Part shown: in pieces, positions 30,120-33,868 of the stretch
Numbering within the stretch: position 1 is the stretch's first letter
How the letters are laid out: each line of letters starts with the position of its first letter
Notes under the pieces: generated by a model
Database searches by the model: none
The model's input: the letters and a program-made list of their open reading frames with translations, nothing else
Told to the model about the DNA's origin: nothing
Translations under genes and position numbers: made by a program
NCBI GenBank assembly: GCA_034698045.1
Contig: JAQGAU010000227.1
Coordinates: 1-33,868 of the forward strand
Source of the DNA: Paramacrobiotus richtersi
Taxonomy: Eukaryota; Tardigrada; Eutardigrada; Parachela; Macrobiotidae
Direction of reading: 5' to 3'
DNA: 33,868 nt

Positions 30120-33100
30120 TCATATGTAACCATTCAGCCAGTAGGTTGTCATATCATTCTTTCCCTTGATAGAGATGACGCCCCGGCATTCTGTTTCGAA
30201 CAACCCAACTTCGACCACCATCTTAGCCGTATAGTCAGACATCTGAATGCGATCTGGCTCTGCGGAAGAGCACATCCTCGAGGCGGTATTGACAGTGTCA
30301 CCAAACCTGTAAGCACGCCCTTGACAGCAATCGGCAGCTAGACCACGATCCGTTGCATCTTATGTCACCTACAGACAGTATCTTAACCGCCGGAATCCTA
30401 CAATCCCCGCGGCACATGGACCTGAAAAGCAGTTACTAGTGTAGGTTAACATGCGAAAGATTATCGCACTTAATCAGTTACCGGAGTGAATCCCACTTTT
30501 GAATTGTAGACCATGCTGTGCAAACAGTCCTGGGGTCGACTGCTGTATTTTGATGGCGAGTTCCGCGGTCACTCGAACGTGCCGGTCGCCGTTTGCTACC
30601 GGTAGGCCACTTGCTACCTAAAACACCGAATAAGCACAATCGTAGCTAAATAGTGTGTTGTCAGTACTTGACCCACCAAATAGCAATCATCCACTGCTTC
30701 CACTTTATAGATTTCATCGAAGAATGAATCAATTAAGTGGTCAACAATAATTTCCGACTCGCTGATGACGTCAGTAATTGTTTTTGGAGGATTGTCCGCA
30801 AGAAAGTTTGCAAAGCCACACATTTGCGTAAACATAAGGGTGGCACAGTCGAAAAATTCCGCAGGGACGGATTTTCCGGCGCGAATTTGATTTACTACCC
30901 ATCTGCAATATTTCAATGTGTAATTTTAAGGTTCAAGGTTGCCAACCCGCATTAAAATTTATTATGTGTGGATACGTGATTATTCATACGGTCAGATAAT
31001 TTGATTGTCAGGTTAGCAGATCATTTAATGAATAAATCACATTCAAAAAACGCAGCAGTGTCATAATGTATGAAGGTATACCGGGGAAGCAGCTGCGCGA
31101 TGATTGCGTTACATCGATCCATCTCATCCAGTAAATTTCTGGTTCGTATGCCCACTTCAGTCTCCAATTCTCGCGTGTAGCCAGCTAGTAGGTTTTGAAC
31201 TTTATCGATAAATTTTATCCTGGACTGACGGAATGAGAATGCGGCTGATTTCTTGGCCAAACTTTCCCTGAGCTGTTTAACCGATGGCCTTTCGTTTATG
31301 TCCTTCTGCCAGCATAACGCCAAAACTTCTTGGTATTCTTGCACGCACTCTGGTTGCGCCAGACTAATTTGCTCTGTCACAAACTTCTAGTTATGTTTGT
31401 AACGTGATTCGTAACTCTGTTCTTTACCTAAGCTGTCCGTAGAAGAGCACCTTTGCTTTGCAAACAGCTCCCATAGCACCACACCAACCGCGTAGATGTC
31501 CACTTTTTGGTTGAATACCACGGAAAGTGTGTTGCGCTTCGTACAAAACGTAGCGCAAACAGCGATGTAAGCACCTTCTCCGTTAGAGCCATGTATAGCG
31601 TCATGCAGCCTAGAGTTAACTAGTCCACATATTTTTAAAGTGAAATTTTTGTCAACATGGCAATATAGACCGCATAAAGCCCCATGGTAACTTAAGGCAG
31701 AGGAATGGATGAACTGAACGCCCTAAAAGTGATATTCTGAACGTTACTACGTTAGGATCATGGTAACGTAAAGAAAGTCGTTACCTCCAACAAATCATTT
31801 GCGAGCGAACTGATCAGTGCAATATCTAGTCTGATGATCCCATCGAATACAGCGTATATGCAGCCGCGTGCGGGCTGTTCCATGATGATGCCGATACCAC
31901 TAAGGGTCCTCGCTTTAATGAAAGATATTCCATAAAGACGAGAAATGTTCTGATGGTTCAAGTTACGCAGCTAGAAAACGACGAAAATGATACATACGGA
32001 AATGACAAGGATTACTAGAAACGATGTCTAATAGAATTTACAGAGCTGAACCTTGTAATAAGGGCCAAAAATGACAAATGAGATGCATAATATACATGAG
32101 TTGCTAGAAAAAGGACCAACAGAAATGGATTTCTGTTCGAAAGACGTAGATATTCTGTACCTTATCCATATGGGCCAAAAATGACCGATCAGATGCAATG
32201 CGATCCAGGGATTTTTCTTCCGTTAACCTCTCAACTATCTCGATTATCACGTGAACTCCGTGAAGTTTGGCGGAAACAAACTTGCCATTCTGCAGAAAAT
32301 TAGCTTGGTTAATGGAGATTACGTTGTTTGCTATCGTATCAAAGACGAAGAAGCCAGATAAAACCGCTTAATTGTAATTACATTTCAACCTGCTATTAAC
32401 GTTTACGTACTGACAGACTGAAGCACATGAACGACTGGAAAAAATAATATTCTGATGTGCTCTTCTTCGCTTTCACTAAGAATCCCATATGAAAAAAACT
32501 GCAAATCAGACAATTCCTCACCAGGTATCGGGTTCTAACTTCTGTAGCGAAGCTCTTTCGTTCTAAACTTGAATGCATTGAAGTTGCGAAAAGCGACGGG
32601 ATCCGCTCAAATTCCAACTGAGACTGGTTGACCCTCCACCATGTTGCCAAGGTCTTTTCATTGGTTCGCTTGATCAGACTGTACAAAGCAGATCCAGCTA
32701 TTATTACAGCTACCTAGTAACAACATAATAGCCGTTGTGCACAAGAAACCCAGAGCTTACCAACATGCTATGGCAATTATGATTGTGGAAAGTATAAGAA
32801 CAGTTGGTATGGCTAACGCAGCCACCGAGATCCGTTGTTCTGGAATGAAGACAAGATATCGCTGCGGATGGGGCTGCGTAAAACAAGATATATGGTGTAC
32901 CTTGTTGCACACAAACTGGGCGATCATTGCTGTACCCGCAAAATGGTTCGTTTGGAGGTGGCCATGTTCCATTTGCCCAATGGGGAATTTCGTACAGCTG
33001 AATCACGGGGGTGTTGCGAGCAGCATGTTTGTACAAAAACCTCTTCAAAGAGCAAAAGTGTACTCCCATAATATAAGAAACACACTGGCCTGAGGATGTG

Positions 33101-33811
33101 ATATTTTACCGTGCACCCAACAACATACGTACATTTTGTGCGCCGTTTTCTTCAAAGCGCCATAGGTACAAGTCCAGTTGTCGTCCTCCCTTTTCACCGA
33201 TATAGATTTCAGTAACGATGTTATCAAATGTTCGATTCAGAAACCGATTCGCTAAGAATGTGCCGTTATTATACGGATTCTCGTAGCCATCTTCCCACAA
33301 ATCATTCATAACCTAGAAATAAGACTTGCAGATATTATCAGGTATGGTAAGTTCGACGTTGTACCTAGCTGACCGTAATCGTTTGTTTCTTAGAAAAATC
33401 TTAGAGCGTAGCGTCTCTTTATGCTTGGCAGTAGGCCAGTAGCAGTTAATCCAACAAAAGAAACGAAAAACTAGGATGCTAGTGCCAACGAATAAGCATG
33501 ACAAGTTGATTGTCAAGTTCACAGCAGGAGCTGAAATGGTCGTAACTTTTGGTTGGAATCCTACCTCAGCCACCATCGTTACCGCACTATAGCAACCAAG
33601 CATCTGTAAGTACGGCTGCAAAATCAACGATAACGTTAGCAGAGTTTCCCTTTTCGAAAAATGAGACACGTACTAGGTCCTGTATGTCGTATGTATAGTT
33701 GAAGTCACGTTGAGTGTGGGCCATAAAGGCTTCTGCTAAACCTTTCCTGGGAACCTCGTAGATGTCTGCTGGCCGCATAATCAGTAGGGACTGGAAGGCT
33801 TGGCGAGCAAT
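30120..33811 (-). CDS. Receptor-type guanylate cyclase GC-C, last 14 exons (748 aa; 5' end outside window)
   Basis: Minus-strand exons in coding order: 33811-33674, 33615-33565, 33312-33133, 33042-32901, 32839-32761, 32678-32522, 32289-32161, 31970-31785, 31722-31428, 31373-31082, 30902-30677, 30617-30482, 30421-30373, 30306-30120. They correspond to GC-A exons 7-20; thirteen of fourteen have identical lengths, and only the last differs (187 against 193 bp). All junctions are in frame and the stop is TGA 30122-30120. The window begins in the membrane-proximal half of the ligand-binding domain. The transmembrane helix is in exon 32839-32761. The kinase-homology domain follows (ATP lysine replaced, VHVIIEI; CGLV for DFG), then the helix KFIDKVQNLLAGYTRELETE and the cyclase. 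First metal Asp is Gln (FTQMCGF, codon 30826-30824); KVEAVDDCYL, RYCLFGDTVN and NTASRM are kept. No lesion seen. It is the closest paralogue of GC-A, and the missing six exons should lie beyond 33868. Confidence 0.92.
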
Positions 33812-33868
33812 CTGGAGAAAACGATTAACCAGCCTTTATCATTACGCAGAATCAATACGCACGTACCA

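Noticed and set aside
1-33868. tRNA, rRNA and CRISPR-like arrays
   Set aside because: Looked for tRNA B-box-like sequence with fitting arms, rRNA-like blocks and regularly spaced repeats; none seen.

Overview
The window is animal nuclear DNA. Genes are split by many short GT-AG introns (often ending TGCAG or TTTCAG), there are no bacterial-style operons, and the families present are metazoan sensory receptors. The mix of expanded receptor guanylate cyclases, gustatory-receptor-like 7TM proteins and divergent rhodopsin-like GPCRs fits an ecdysozoan. A tardigrade is my best guess, but nothing here proves it.

Layout. (1) 1-1691: a possible 3' end of an unidentified minus-strand gene, otherwise unassigned. 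(2) 1692-8374 (+): receptor guanylate cyclase GC-A, reconstructed as 20 exons with every junction in phase, 1046 aa. (3) 9408-13445 (+): two tandem gustatory-receptor-like genes, Gr-1 and Gr-2, each broken. (4) 13844-15180 (-): a secreted or membrane-anchored protein with carboxypeptidase-regulatory-like beta-sandwich repeats, 5' end unresolved. (5) 16226-18360: repeats, namely an intron-containing relic of a GC gene, a broken LINE and a roughly 650-bp foldback element. (6) 18670-20551 (+): Gr-3, the intact member of the trio. (7) 21617-22783 (-): an intronless rhodopsin-like GPCR. (8) 24193-28939 (+): GC-B, 19 exons, 1038 aa. (9) about 29285-29491 (+): relic of a GC first exon. (10) 30120-33811 (-): GC-C, the last 14 exons, running off the right edge and converging on GC-B.

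The main biological point is that all three guanylate cyclases share the same odd catalytic domain. The first metal-binding Asp of class III cyclases (FSDIVGF in natriuretic peptide receptors) is Gln in all three, while the second Asp, the guanine-selecting Glu and Cys and the Asn/Arg pair remain. They look like an ancient family of half-sites that would need a partner, or like non-catalytic receptors. Their kinase-homology domains are also very degenerate.

The region has been shaped by duplication and loss. Three GC genes and two GC relics lie beside three Gr genes (one intact), and several palindromic mini-elements are scattered in introns and gaps. One 100-bp hairpin in a GC-A intron has a 7-bp target duplication, and the GC relic at 16.3 kb preserves the equivalent site without the hairpin. 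All exon models were made by eye from reading frame, splice sites and comparison between paralogues; no alignment or database search was run.
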